In this document: piece by piece, positions 8,452-17,624 of the stretch
Numbering within the stretch: position 1 is the stretch's first letter
How the letters are laid out: every line of letters begins with the position of its first letter
Assembly: GCF_030056575.1 (NCBI RefSeq)
Contig: NZ_JASHHX010000021.1
Location: forward strand, 1 to 64,000
DNA from: Rhodoblastus sp. 17X3
GTDB taxonomy: Bacteria; Pseudomonadota; Alphaproteobacteria; Rhizobiales; Beijerinckiaceae
DNA: 64,000 nt
Direction of reading: 5' to 3'
The notes under the pieces: model-generated
The model's database searches: none
What the model saw: only the letters and a program-made list of their open reading frames with translations
Told to the model about the DNA's origin: nothing
Position numbers and translations under genes: made by a program

Positions 8452-10055
8452 GCGACCATCATTTCGAGCCCATTTTCATCGGCGTCGGCGCGCCGCCAAA
8501 ACCGCTTTCCGCGGCGCAGGCCGGATCGAAAGCGGCGCAACTGGCGCGCATGAGCGCGCTGGGCCTGAATGTCCCTCCGGCTTTCGTGCTGCCGACCAGC
8601 CTTTGCGCGGGCATTGTCGCGGAGGACGACGCGGCCTTGAGAGCCTTGCGCAAGGGCGTCGTCGCCGGAATCGAAGGATTGGAGGCGGCGACCGGGGCGC
8701 GGTTCGGCGATAGCCGTTCGCCGTTGTTTGTCTCCGTGCGTTCGGGCGCGGAGAAATCCATGCCCGGCATGCTGGAAACGATCCTCGATGTCGGAATGAA
8801 CAACGCCAGCCTGCACGGCCTGATCCGCACGACGGGCAATCCGCGCCTCGCCTTCGATAGCTATCGGCGCTTCCTTCAGTCCTTCGCTGAAGTTGTCGGC
8901 GGCGCGGCGGTGGGTCCGTTCGAGGCCGCCCTGGCGCAAATGGTTCAGGCGGAAGGCGTCGCCGACGAGTCCGAACTCGATCCGGAAGCGCTGGAGCGGC
9001 TGACCGTTCAGTTTCTGGAGATCGCCGAGGGGCTCTCGGCGGCGGCGCCGGACGATCCCACCGAGCAATTGATGCGCGCCGCGCGCGCTGTCTACCAATC
9101 CTGGGAAAGCCCGCGCGCGAAGGAATATCGCCGTCTGAACGCGCTCGAAGACCTGCAAGGCACGGCCGTCACCGTTCAGGCGATGGTCTTCGGCAACGCC
9201 GGCGGCGATTCCGGCGCAGGCGTGGCGTTTTCCCGCGATCCCGCGACCGGGGCGAAGGGGCTCTATGTCGATTTCCTCGCCGACGCGCAGGGCGAGGATG
9301 TCGTCTCGGGTCGGCGCACGCCCTCAGACGCGGCCTTGCTCGCGTCGCGCATGCCGAAAATTGCGCGGGAACTGGAGCAAGGCGCTCAGACGCTGGAGAA
9401 GGCCTGCCGCGACGTTCAGGACATCGAATTTACCGTCGAGCGCGGGCGGCTCTTTTTCTTGCAGACCCGCGCCGCCAAGCGCACGCCGCGCGCCGCGCTG
9501 AAGATCGCCGTCGATCTGGTCGAGGAAGGCCTCATCGATTGCAAGCTTGCGCTGGAGCGGGTCGCCGGAATCGATCCGGCCCAAGCCGGAGCGGGCCGCT
9601 TCGTTCAATCTGCGCCAGCTCTGGCCAAAGCCGTTCCGGCCTCGCCCGGCGTCGCCTGCGGACGGGTCTGTTTCACCAGCGAACAGGCCCAGGCGACGGC
9701 GCGCAGCGAGCCGGCGATCCTCGTCCGCCGCGACACCTCGACCGAAGACGTCGCCGGTTTTGCGGCGGCCGCCGGCATTCTGACCGCGATTGGCGGGCGC
9801 ACCGCTCATGCGGCGGTGGTGGCGCGGCAAATGGGCAAAGTCTGCCTTGTCGGCTGCCGCGCTCTGGTCATTTCCGCCGATCAAAGCCATGCCAGCCTTG
9901 GCGGCCAGGAGCTGCGCCAGGGCGACTGGATCGCGCTCGACGGCGCCTCGGGCGAAATTTCCCTCGGCCGCCGCGATATCGCGGTCGAGACGCCCGTCGA
10001 ATATGCCAAAATTCAGCAATGGATGGATGAACGGCGCGATAGCGCTATCTTATGA
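8448..10055 (+). CDS. Pyruvate phosphate dikinase-like protein lacking the PEP/pyruvate domain
   Basis: A 535-residue protein aligned by eye with the first two parts of pyruvate phosphate dikinase: an N-terminal nucleotide-binding domain (GSKAAQL at 26-32, VRSGA at 97-101, SMPGM at 104-108) and a swivelling phosphohistidine domain with GGRTAHAAVVARQMGK. The histidine is residue 454, almost exactly where it lies in classical dikinases. The protein ends soon after, so the C-terminal barrel that binds PEP and pyruvate is absent. It should be able to take phosphate from ATP onto His but has no known acceptor. The ATGA overlap with the DUF47-like gene points to that protein as partner or target. 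The start is the ATG at 8448. Confidence 0.8.
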   Translation: MSDHHFEPIFIGVGAPPKPLSAAQAGSKAAQLARMSALGLNVPPAFVLPTSLCAGIVAEDDAALRALRKGVVAGIEGLEAATGARFGDSRSPLFVSVRSGAEKSMPGMLETILDVGMNNASLHGLIRTTGNPRLAFDSYRRFLQSFAEVVGGAAVGPFEAALAQMVQAEGVADESELDPEALERLTVQFLEIAEGLSAAAPDDPTEQLMRAARAVYQSWESPRAKEYRRLNALEDLQGTAVTVQAMVFGNAGGDSGAGVAFSRDPATGAKGLYVDFLADAQGEDVVSGRRTPSDAALLASRMPKIARELEQGAQTLEKACRDVQDIEFTVERGRLFFLQTRAAKRTPRAALKIAVDLVEEGLIDCKLALERVAGIDPAQAGAGRFVQSAPALAKAVPASPGVACGRVCFTSEQAQATARSEPAILVRRDTSTEDVAGFAAAAGILTAIGGRTAHAAVVARQMGKVCLVGCRALVISADQSHASLGGQELRQGDWIALDGASGEISLGRRDIAVETPVEYAKIQQWMDERRDSAIL

Positions 10056-10252
10056 CCTGGCTGCGTGGGATGGATCGGACACAAGGCCAGCCAGCATCCG
10101 CGCTTCTCGATGGCTGGCTCGCCAATATCGGCGCCGCGCCCGTTTTGGGCCGCCGTCCGAATTTGCGCGGGAAGCAAGCGGGCCGCTTGTTGATCGCAGC
10201 CGGGGGCGATAGACAGGACCTCGGCCAACAAGACTGTGGACCACGCCAATGA
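10052..10252 (+). CDS. Possible small ORF between dikinase-like and membrane genes
   Basis: A 66-codon frame whose ATG overlaps the stop of the dikinase-like gene (ATGA) and whose stop overlaps the start of the next gene (ATGA). The translation is basic and Gly/Arg-rich with no family I recognise. The double overlap suggests translational coupling, but such overlaps also arise by chance in GC-rich DNA. Low confidence. Confidence 0.25.
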   Translation: MTWLRGMDRTQGQPASALLDGWLANIGAAPVLGRRPNLRGKQAGRLLIAAGGDRQDLGQQDCGPRQ

Positions 10253-10623
10253 TCGGTTTCCTCATGCGGGCGGCAATCGTCGCCCTCGGCCTTTGGCTTG
10301 CATCGCGCATTGTGCCGGGGGTCGAAATCCGCTCGAATGAAGCCCTGATCTGGGCGGCGCTGCTTCTGGGCCTCGTCAACGCCGTCATCAGGCCGATCCT
10401 CGTCATCCTGACATTGCCCATCACCGTTCTGACGCTCGGATTGTTCCTGCTGGTCGTGAATGGCCTGATGGTCGAACTGGTCACCGCGATCTTGTCAGAT
10501 TTCGTGGTCCACGGCTTCGGCTCGGCGGTCCTCTGCGCGCTCGTCGTCAGCCTGACCAGCTGGTTCGTGTCCTGGTTCATTGGCCCGCGTGGCAAGATCG
10601 AAGTCGTGATCGTCCGGCGTTAA
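10249..10623 (+). CDS. YvlD/DUF360-type small integral membrane protein
   Basis: A 124-residue protein with four membrane helices and the family features LASRIVPGVEI near the N-terminus and LLLGLVNAVIRPILVILTLP in the second helix. These proteins are often labelled 'phage holin family', but no phage gene is near. Function is unknown; relatives are linked to envelope stress in some bacteria. It follows the dikinase-like gene and may be cotranscribed with it. Its stop overlaps the stop of the convergent HtrA-type gene, leaving no room for a separate terminator. Confidence 0.8.
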   Translation: MIGFLMRAAIVALGLWLASRIVPGVEIRSNEALIWAALLLGLVNAVIRPILVILTLPITVLTLGLFLLVVNGLMVELVTAILSDFVVHGFGSAVLCALVVSLTSWFVSWFIGPRGKIEVVIVRR

Positions 10624-11585
10624 AGGCCCCGCCGCTCGATGGGCGCGATCCAGACCCGCCGCTTTTCGCTTCGACGCAGAAAATCGACCGAGCAGACACG
10701 CTGGAGCTTTTCCGCGTCGAGGCGGCGCACCAGATCGCTCGCGCCCAAAATTGCCGCGCCATCGACGGCGAGGATCACGTCTCCGGTCATCAGGCCCGAT
10801 TGGTCAGCCGGCCCCCGCGATTCAACCCGGGTCAGAACGGCGCCCGTGTCCTGCGTCAGCTCATGTCGCAGGACGAGGCGTCTGGGCAGGATATGCGTCG
10901 CCGCGCCCACCCCGATATAGGCGCGCCGCACCCGTCCATGACGGATGATTTCGCCGAGAACGAATTCCGCAGTGCTCGATGCGATGGCGAAGCAGATGCC
11001 TTGCGCGCCGCTGATGACGGCCGTATTGACGCCAATCACCTCGCCAAGCGACGAGACCAGCGAGCCGCCGGAATTGCCCGGGTTCAGAGCCGCGTCGGTC
11101 TGGATGACGTCCTCGATCATGCGGCCATTTTTGGAGCCGAGCGAGCGGCCCAGCGCCGAAACGATTCCCGCCGTCACGCTGGCGTCAAAGCCCAGTGGAT
11201 TGCCGATGGCGACGACCAGCTGGCCGCGCCGCAAGGCCTTGGAATCGCCAAGGCGCGCTGCGGGAAAAATCGCGTTTTCCTCGATGCGCGCGAGCTCCAG
11301 GTCCGTATCGAGATCGCGGCCGAGAATGCGAGCGGAAAACTTGCCGCCGTCGAGCGTCGAAACCTCCGCCGTTCTGGCGGCGTCGACGACATGCGCATTG
11401 GTGACCACGAGGCCGTCGGGCGAAACCAGAAAACCCGAACCGGAGCCAATGCGCCGGCCGTCCGCCCGACGCGTATCGAGCCGAACGACGCTCGGCCCGA
11501 CCGCATCGACAATGGAGGTCACAGCGTCGGAATAAGCGTCGAGCATGACGCGCTCTCGCGCGGCCGCGTTGTCCGGCGGCGACAT
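10620..11585 (-). CDS. HtrA/DegP-type trypsin-like serine protease with PDZ domain
   Basis: A 321-residue S1C protease. The catalytic triad is visible: His in VVTNAHVVDAA, Asp in LDTDLELARI and Ser in ALNPGNSGGSL, followed by one PDZ domain (RGPADQSGLMTGDVILAVDG). There is no convincing signal peptide, so it may act in the cytoplasm or be tethered by a partner. I chose the ATG at 11585 because GGAGG lies five bases upstream; the frame stays open for 115 more codons upstream but without a good ribosome site. Role: protein quality control or regulated proteolysis, target unknown. It converges on the YvlD-like gene. Confidence 0.85.
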   Translation of the reverse strand: MSPPDNAAARERVMLDAYSDAVTSIVDAVGPSVVRLDTRRADGRRIGSGSGFLVSPDGLVVTNAHVVDAARTAEVSTLDGGKFSARILGRDLDTDLELARIEENAIFPAARLGDSKALRRGQLVVAIGNPLGFDASVTAGIVSALGRSLGSKNGRMIEDVIQTDAALNPGNSGGSLVSSLGEVIGVNTAVISGAQGICFAIASSTAEFVLGEIIRHGRVRRAYIGVGAATHILPRRLVLRHELTQDTGAVLTRVESRGPADQSGLMTGDVILAVDGAAILGASDLVRRLDAEKLQRVCSVDFLRRSEKRRVWIAPIERRGL

Positions 11586-11868
11586 TATGCCCTCCGGGCG
11601 CGACGCCGCCTCATCGCCGAGGCTATCGCCCTCGTCGAGGCTGAATTTCAGGGAATGGTCGAACATCAACAGCATATGGGCGGGTTTGGCGCCGCCTTCA
11701 AGGCGCGCGCCATTGGGTCGTCCAAAGCAATGAAGCCCTCTCGAAACGAAACGCTTTGACCATCGCGCAGGATCGCGTTTTGCGTCATATAGGCCATGAG
11801 GCCGCACGCCATCTGTCCTGACAGAAGCAAACCGCGGCGAACAAGACGTGACTGGACGCACCTGAAAA

Positions 11869-11976
11869 ATGACCGAACAAGCCCAGTTAGGCGAAACTAT
11901 CAGCGGCATGAGCCCTTGGCGGTTTTCCATCGCGCCGATGATGGATGGGATCGAAACGGCGGGAAAGAGCTTCTAA
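11869..11976 (+). pseudogene. dusA: 5' fragment of a second dusA gene
   Basis: A 35-codon frame reads MTEQ...MSPWRFSIAPMMDGIETAGKSF and stops. MSPWRFSIAPMMD is the conserved N-terminus of tRNA-dihydrouridine synthase A, where W-T-D-R-H would follow. Similarity ends right after the MMD motif. The intact dusA of this window lies 35 kb to the right in the same orientation. The 5' end of dusA is a known target of a family of site-specific integrases, so this could be the host side of an old integration event. No integrase gene is found nearby. The rest of 11586-12141 holds nothing else I recognise. Confidence 0.6.
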
Positions 11977-12141
11977 AACAGAATGCTATAATTGACGCGC
12001 CAGACCGTGTCGTAAATGTTGTAAGGCCGAGCTGCGTCGAAATCGGCGGTTGAGGTTCGCGTCACCATCGCTGCGGCCGATGACAGGCGGAGGTCGACTC
12101 ATCGCGTTCACGCCCTCGTCGTGGCGATTCAGCGGCGCCGA

Positions 12142-12903
12142 TTACTCCGCATCATGCCGCGGGGCGAAATGGCCGATCAGGTCCACCGGCAGCGGGAAGA
12201 CCACTGTCGATGTCCGATCGCCCGCGATATCGTGCAATGCGGCGAAGTAGCGAAGTTGCATGGACTGCGGCTCCCGCGCCAGAATCCTGCCGGCCTCGAC
12301 CAGTTTTTCGGCCGCTTGCTGCTCGCCCTCGGCGTTGATCACCTTGGCGCGGCGCAACCTTTCGGCCTCCGCCTGTTTGGCGATGGCGCGAATCATATTT
12401 TCGTTGAGATCAATGTCCTTGATTTCGACATTGGTGACCTTGATGCCCCACGCCTCGGTCTGCAGGTCAAGCACCTCCTGAATGTCGGCGTTGAGCCGGT
12501 CGCGTTCCGCGAGCATTTCGTCGAGCTCGTGCTTGCCCAACACCGATCGCAGTGTGGTCTGGGCCAATTGGCTGGTCGCCGCGAGAAAATTCTCGACCTG
12601 GATGATCGAACGCTCCGCGTCGATGACGCGGAAATACAAGACGGCGGTCACCTTGACCGAAACATTGTCGCGCGAGATCACGTCCTGCGGCGGCACGTTG
12701 TGGACGACGACGCGCAAATCGACCTTCACCAACTGCTGCACGAAGGGCACGAGCAGGATGAGGCCGGGGCCTTTGACGCCCGTGAAGCGTCCCAGGGTGA
12801 AGATGACGCCGCGTTCATACTCCCGCAGGATGCGAATGGCCGCGAACAGGAACGAGAGGACGATGGCGACGAGGACGACAAACGCCAGAAGATCGAATGT
12901 CAT
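12142..12903 (-). CDS. Slipin (SPFH/band 7 membrane protein)
   Basis: A 253-residue stomatin/prohibitin-family protein: N-terminal membrane anchor (about 5-27), then the SPFH domain with REYERGVIFTLGRF and VPPQDVISRDNVSVKVTAV, then a helical C-terminus ending in ARILAREPQSMQLRYFAALH. Slipins assemble into membrane rings and usually partner with NfeD proteases. Its start overlaps the stop of nfeD (ATGA), as in most slipin operons. The likely role is membrane-domain organisation or quality control. Confidence 0.9.
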   Translation of the reverse strand: MTFDLLAFVVLVAIVLSFLFAAIRILREYERGVIFTLGRFTGVKGPGLILLVPFVQQLVKVDLRVVVHNVPPQDVISRDNVSVKVTAVLYFRVIDAERSIIQVENFLAATSQLAQTTLRSVLGKHELDEMLAERDRLNADIQEVLDLQTEAWGIKVTNVEIKDIDLNENMIRAIAKQAEAERLRRAKVINAEGEQQAAEKLVEAGRILAREPQSMQLRYFAALHDIAGDRTSTVVFPLPVDLIGHFAPRHDAE

Positions 12904-14324
12904 CGGAACTCTCCGATATTTGCTGTGAGGTTCGCCGGACGCTGCACCAGCAGGGTTAAGCCTTGGCAATTCGTCACTTCGACGGCCTGCCCCTTGTCGA
13001 AGGTCTCTTCGCCTTGCGCACGCCAGCGTTCGCCCCGGACGAGGACATGACCGGCGCGGCCGCGCCAATCGAGGATTTCAGCGGAAAGTCCGCGCATGGC
13101 CGGGCCGCCGACCCGAGCCGGGAGGCGGCGCGCCGCGATGAGCCCACGGCCGACGAATGCGATCAGGGAGAAGATCATCGCCGCTATGGCCGCGACGAAG
13201 ATCCACGATACTTCGAAGCCGGGTGGCTCGACCCTGAAAAGCGTAGCAAGGCCGAGAATGAAAGACGCTAGTCCGCCGAGGCCGACGACCATCGTCGGAT
13301 GAAAGGCTTCAACCGTCAGCAAGACGACGCCGAGCAGGACAAGGGCGAGCCCGAAATAATTGATCGGCAGCAGGTTTAGCGCGTAGAACCCGATCGTCAG
13401 GCAGATCGCGCCGATGACGCCCGGGGCGACGGCGCCCGGGTTTGACAGTTCGAAGATCACGCCATAGACGCCGATCAGCATCAGGATGATCGCGACATTC
13501 GGGTTGGTGATGATCGACAGAAACCGGATGAGCGGCGCCGGCTCGATGGGTTCGACTGGCAAATTCCTGGTGAGGATGTCGACGCGGCCGACGCCGACGA
13601 TGTTGACGGTCCGCCCGTCGATCTTCTCAAGAAGCTCGCGCTGATCGCTGGCGATGAGTTCGATGACGCCGGCCTGCAGCGCGGCGCTCGCGGACAGGCT
13701 GACGCCGTCGCGGACGGCTTTTTCGGCCCAGTCGGCGTTGCGTCCGCGCAACTCCGCGAGACTTCGGATGAAGGCGACGGCGTCGTTGACCATCTTGTGG
13801 GCCATCACGTCATCATCCTTCTTGTCGCCGTCCGGAAGGCCCGGAACAGGGCCACCGACCTGAACCGGCGTCGCGGCGCCGAGATTGGTTCCCGGCGCCA
13901 TCGCCGCCACATGGGTTGCGTAGAGAATATAGGTCCCGGCGCTTGCGGCGCGACCGCCGGAGGGCGCGACATAGCCGACGACGGGAATAGGGGAAGCGAG
14001 CAGGTCCGCGACGATATCGCGCATGCTTTCGACCAGACCGCCAGGCGTGTTCAAACGCAGAACGATTACGGTCGCGTGCCTCTCTCGGGCTGTCGTCAGG
14101 GCCTCGCTCACATAGCGGGCGGTCGCCGGCCCGATCGGTCCGTCGATGGCCACACTCACCGCGAGCCCTGCATCGCTATTATCGGTGGCCGACGCGGGCC
14201 CGAGAACGGCTATCCAGAAGGTGGCGACAAGCGCCGCAATGAAACTCGCACGCGTCACTGTCGCGCTCCATATATTCTTCCTAGTTAGATGGGGTCGTGG
14301 CCGCTGCTTCGCCAGCGTTTCCAT
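12900..14324 (-). CDS. nfeD: NfeD-family membrane serine protease (ClpP-class), long form
   Basis: A 474-residue protein with a signal/anchor (about residues 20-45), an N-terminal ClpP/SDH-like protease domain (VIVLRLNTPGGLVESMRDIV; catalytic Ser in APSGGRAASAGTYI, general-base Lys in the DDVMAHKMVNDAVAF region), five or so central membrane helices, and a C-terminal OB-fold NfeD domain (LDWRGRAGHVLVRGERWRA). Long-form NfeD proteases cleave slipin partners; the slipin gene follows with an ATGA overlap. Length and layout match the family. Confidence 0.9.
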   Translation of the reverse strand: METLAKQRPRPHLTRKNIWSATVTRASFIAALVATFWIAVLGPASATDNSDAGLAVSVAIDGPIGPATARYVSEALTTARERHATVIVLRLNTPGGLVESMRDIVADLLASPIPVVGYVAPSGGRAASAGTYILYATHVAAMAPGTNLGAATPVQVGGPVPGLPDGDKKDDDVMAHKMVNDAVAFIRSLAELRGRNADWAEKAVRDGVSLSASAALQAGVIELIASDQRELLEKIDGRTVNIVGVGRVDILTRNLPVEPIEPAPLIRFLSIITNPNVAIILMLIGVYGVIFELSNPGAVAPGVIGAICLTIGFYALNLLPINYFGLALVLLGVVLLTVEAFHPTMVVGLGGLASFILGLATLFRVEPPGFEVSWIFVAAIAAMIFSLIAFVGRGLIAARRLPARVGGPAMRGLSAEILDWRGRAGHVLVRGERWRAQGEETFDKGQAVEVTNCQGLTLLVQRPANLTANIGEFR

Positions 14325-14439
14325 TGCGAGGTCGCGCAGATGTTGGCTGCGGCCCCGGGATTGCGCGCGGGACTGATATTTCGTTATCGGCCAGCCGTTC
14401 GGAAGTGCTAAGACTGGCGCGCAACAAGGGCGCTAAAGC

Positions 14440-15159
14440 TTGAGCAGCACTGCTCCGACCGGGACGAGCTTTTATACGGAAAGCGCAGCGGCGACGTCGC
14501 TGCTGCGCGTCATCGGGTTGAAGAAGAGTTTTGCGACGCCTCAAGGGCCGCTCGCGATTCTGAAGGGCGTCGATCTTTCGCTCGATGCGGGCTCGAGCAT
14601 CGCCATAATGGGGGAATCCGGCTGCGGAAAGAGCACGCTCGTGCATCTCATTGCGGGGCTGGATGAAGCCGACGCGGGCGAAATATTTGTCAACGGCGTC
14701 GCTGTAGCCGCGCTTTCGGACTTCGGCCGCGCCGCGCTCCGGCGAGAAACATTGGCCATCGTGTTTCAGCAGTTCAACCTGATTCCAAGTCTGACGATCC
14801 GCGCCAATATCGCCTTCCAGGCGCGTCTGGCCCGTCGTCTCGATCCGAAATGGCAAGAGGAATTGATCGACCGCCTCGGATTGGGAAGTCTCACGGAACG
14901 CTATCCCGAACAGCTATCCGGCGGGCAGCAGCAACGCGCGGCCATTGCGAGAGCGCTTGCCGCGCGTCCGCGTCTGCTCCTGGCGGATGAGCCCACTGGC
15001 AACCTCGACGAAGGCACAGGCGACGATTTCATCAAGCTGGCGATCGAAGTCGTCGCGGCGACAGGTTGCGCTTTCTTGATGGTCACGCATAGCAGACGCC
15101 TGGCGGCCAGGCTTGAACGGCAAGCAAAACTCAGCTCGGGAGTGATCAAAGAGCTGTGA
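14440..15159 (+). CDS. ABC transporter ATPase (LolD/MacB class)
   Basis: A 239-residue nucleotide-binding subunit with Walker A GESGCGKST, Q-loop FQQFNLIPS, signature LSGGQQQR, Walker B LLLADEPTGNLD and the H-loop VTHSR. The class is that of lipoprotein- or peptide-handling exporters. The proposed start is TTG with CAAGGG nine bases upstream; no ATG precedes Walker A at a sensible distance. The stop overlaps the GTG of the permease gene (GTGA). The trio ATPase, FtsX-permease, AttH-like protein is also known from the Agrobacterium att region. Confidence 0.9.
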   Translation: MSSTAPTGTSFYTESAAATSLLRVIGLKKSFATPQGPLAILKGVDLSLDAGSSIAIMGESGCGKSTLVHLIAGLDEADAGEIFVNGVAVAALSDFGRAALRRETLAIVFQQFNLIPSLTIRANIAFQARLARRLDPKWQEELIDRLGLGSLTERYPEQLSGGQQQRAAIARALAARPRLLLADEPTGNLDEGTGDDFIKLAIEVVAATGCAFLMVTHSRRLAARLERQAKLSSGVIKEL

Positions 15160-17624
15160 GACCATTTTTTTGGACGCTCGTCGCGCTCCTGAGCCACTGG
15201 CGCCGGCATCCGGCCAATTTTGGGGCGCTTCTCGTCGGCTTGGCCGTCGCGACCGCGCTTTGGAGCGGCGTCCAGGCTCTGAACCAGCATGCGCGCGCGA
15301 GCTATGACCGCGCCGCCTCCCTGTTTGGAACCGCTGGCGTACAAAGCCTCGTCGCAGCGCGCGGCGGACTGATTTCGCAAGACCTGTTCGTCAAGCTGCG
15401 GCTGGCCGGCTGGAAGGTCTCGCCCGCGCTCGAAGGAACAATTCGGATTCGCGGCGCGCCATTCCAGCTGATCGGAATCGAGCCTTTGTCGCTGCCGCGC
15501 GGAACCGAGTTCGCAGGCGTGACCGGCGAAAACGCGCTCGGCGACTTTCTCGAGCCGCCCGGGCGAACGATCATCGCGCCCGAGACATTGCGCGAATTGG
15601 CGGCGCCGGAAGGCGCCGCGATCGTCATCGATGGCGGCAAGACGCTGCCTCCGATCAAGGCGCTCTCCGGAGCGCCGCCGGGAATTCTGGTGGTCGATAT
15701 CGGGGTCGCTCAAGCAGTGCTCGACAGGACCGGACATGTGTCCCGACTGATCGTCAAGGAGAGCTCCGGCGATGGCGTCCCGCCGCTCGCAGGGGTCGCT
15801 GGCGACGTGCTCCGCGTCCTCCCGCCGCGCGAGGAGGCCAGCGATATTCGACGGCTCACCGACAGCTTCCATCTGAACCTCACAGCCTTCGGCTTGCTCG
15901 CTTTTCTCGTCGGCCTTTTCATCGTTCACGCCGCTTTCGGCCTGGCTTTTGAACAGCGCCTCGCGATGGTGCGCACTTTGCGCTCGGTCGGCGTTTCTGC
16001 ACGGGCTCTTGTCGCCGCCATGTTCGGCGAACTGGCGCTGCTTGCGCTGATCGCCGGCGGCGCCGGCATGGGCCTGGGCTATGGGCTCGCCGCCGCGCTT
16101 TTGCCTGATATGGCGGCAAGTCTGGACGGGCTCTATGGGGTGCGGGTCGCGGGACAGCTGACGCTCGATCCGGCTTGGTGGATTTCAGGTCTTGGCATCG
16201 CTGTGATCGGCGCGCTGGCTGCGGCGGCGGGGGAGCTTTTCAAGGCTTTTCACTTGCCGGTTCTGAAGGCGGCTCAGCCTTTCGCCTGGCGTCGGGCCGA
16301 GCAAATCTTCTTGCGGCGCCGGTCCATTCTCGGCTGTTTCGGATTGGCCGCGGCTTTGATCGCTTTTCTCTACGGCAACGGGCTTTATGCGGCTTTCGGA
16401 GGGATCGCCGGCCTGCTCCTTGGCGCGGCGCTGTTGTTGCCGCTATTGCTCGCTGGCGCTTTGCGCCTCGGCGAGAAAACGTCGTCCGCGCCGCTCGCGC
16501 AATGGTTCTGGGCCGACAGCCAGCAGCAACTCCCTGGCCTTTCGCTGGCGTTGATGGCGCTGCTGCTCGCTTTATCGACCAATGTCGGCGTCGGCGCGAT
16601 GGTCGAGGGATTTCGCAAGACGTTCACGCAATGGCTCGATGAACGTCTGATCGCGGAAGTCTATTTCGAAGCGGCGGGCGATTCCGAGGCGCGACAGATC
16701 GAATCCTGGCTCGATCAGCGGCCAGAAATCATCGCCATCTTGCCGGTTTCAAGAGCGACGATCCAACTGGAGCATTGGCCGGTGGATGTTGTCGGAATGA
16801 AGCCTCACGAAACCTATCGCCAGCATTTTCCGATGCTTTCCCAAGTCGCGGACGCGTGGGACGACTTCGAGCGCGGCGATGGCGTGTTTGTCAGCGAACA
16901 ACTCGCGCGGCGACTGGATCTCGCCCTCGGGTCCATGCTCGAAATCCCTACCGCCGGTGATCGTTGGCGCGCCAAGATCGTTGGCGTTTTTCCCGACTAT
17001 GGCAATCCAAAAGGACAGCTGCGGGTCGATCTCGCTTCGCTGATGCGACATTGGCCCGACACGCCGCGCAGGGCCTATAGCCTCAGGGTGGCGCCGAAAG
17101 CGGCCTCGAATTTGATCGACGCCATGCAGACGGAGTTCGGTCAGCAGATCGCCCGCATCAGCGACCAGGCCGCGCTCAAAAGACTTTCCATGACTATTTT
17201 CGAGCGCACCTTCGCGGTGACGGCGGCGCTGAATATCCTGATGCTCGTCGTCTCCGCCATCGCGCTCTTCGCCAATTTGCTGACTCTCAGCAACGTTCGT
17301 CTTGCGCAGCTTGCGCCTGTCTGGGCTGTCGGAGTCGCGCGCGGGCGCCTCGCGCAATTGGAATTCCTGCGCGTTCTTCTGCTCACCGCCGCCACCTCGC
17401 TTCTCGCATTGCCGCTTGGGCTCGCTTTGGCGTGGTGCCTCGTCGCGGTGGTGAACGTGCAGGCTTTCGGCTGGCGTCTGCCGTTCCACCTTTTTCCGGC
17501 ACAGCTCGCCCAAATCATCGCGCTGGCCTTGCTGACGGCCGCCGTGGCCGTAATTTGGCCGGTCATTCGTCTGGTCAGAACCACTCCTGCTGACCTGCTC
17601 AAGGTTTTCGCAAATGAGCGCTAG
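15156..17624 (+). CDS. FtsX-like ABC permease
   Basis: An 822-residue permease of the MacB/FtsX type with two FtsX repeats: helices near residues 20-40, 240-320 and 375-480, a large periplasmic domain (about 480-670), and three C-terminal helices. It works with the ATPase encoded just upstream as a mechanotransmitting complex, probably moving or extracting lipid or lipoprotein, not importing a solute. GTG start inside the ATPase stop codon; the stop overlaps the next gene by 11 bases. Substrate unknown. Confidence 0.88.
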   Translation: MRPFFWTLVALLSHWRRHPANFGALLVGLAVATALWSGVQALNQHARASYDRAASLFGTAGVQSLVAARGGLISQDLFVKLRLAGWKVSPALEGTIRIRGAPFQLIGIEPLSLPRGTEFAGVTGENALGDFLEPPGRTIIAPETLRELAAPEGAAIVIDGGKTLPPIKALSGAPPGILVVDIGVAQAVLDRTGHVSRLIVKESSGDGVPPLAGVAGDVLRVLPPREEASDIRRLTDSFHLNLTAFGLLAFLVGLFIVHAAFGLAFEQRLAMVRTLRSVGVSARALVAAMFGELALLALIAGGAGMGLGYGLAAALLPDMAASLDGLYGVRVAGQLTLDPAWWISGLGIAVIGALAAAAGELFKAFHLPVLKAAQPFAWRRAEQIFLRRRSILGCFGLAAALIAFLYGNGLYAAFGGIAGLLLGAALLLPLLLAGALRLGEKTSSAPLAQWFWADSQQQLPGLSLALMALLLALSTNVGVGAMVEGFRKTFTQWLDERLIAEVYFEAAGDSEARQIESWLDQRPEIIAILPVSRATIQLEHWPVDVVGMKPHETYRQHFPMLSQVADAWDDFERGDGVFVSEQLARRLDLALGSMLEIPTAGDRWRAKIVGVFPDYGNPKGQLRVDLASLMRHWPDTPRRAYSLRVAPKAASNLIDAMQTEFGQQIARISDQAALKRLSMTIFERTFAVTAALNILMLVVSAIALFANLLTLSNVRLAQLAPVWAVGVARGRLAQLEFLRVLLLTAATSLLALPLGLALAWCLVAVVNVQAFGWRLPFHLFPAQLAQIIALALLTAAVAVIWPVIRLVRTTPADLLKVFANER

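Noticed and set aside
10249-10623. Phage holin, as such genes are often labelled
   Set aside because: The sequence is the YvlD/DUF360 type and no phage gene is near.
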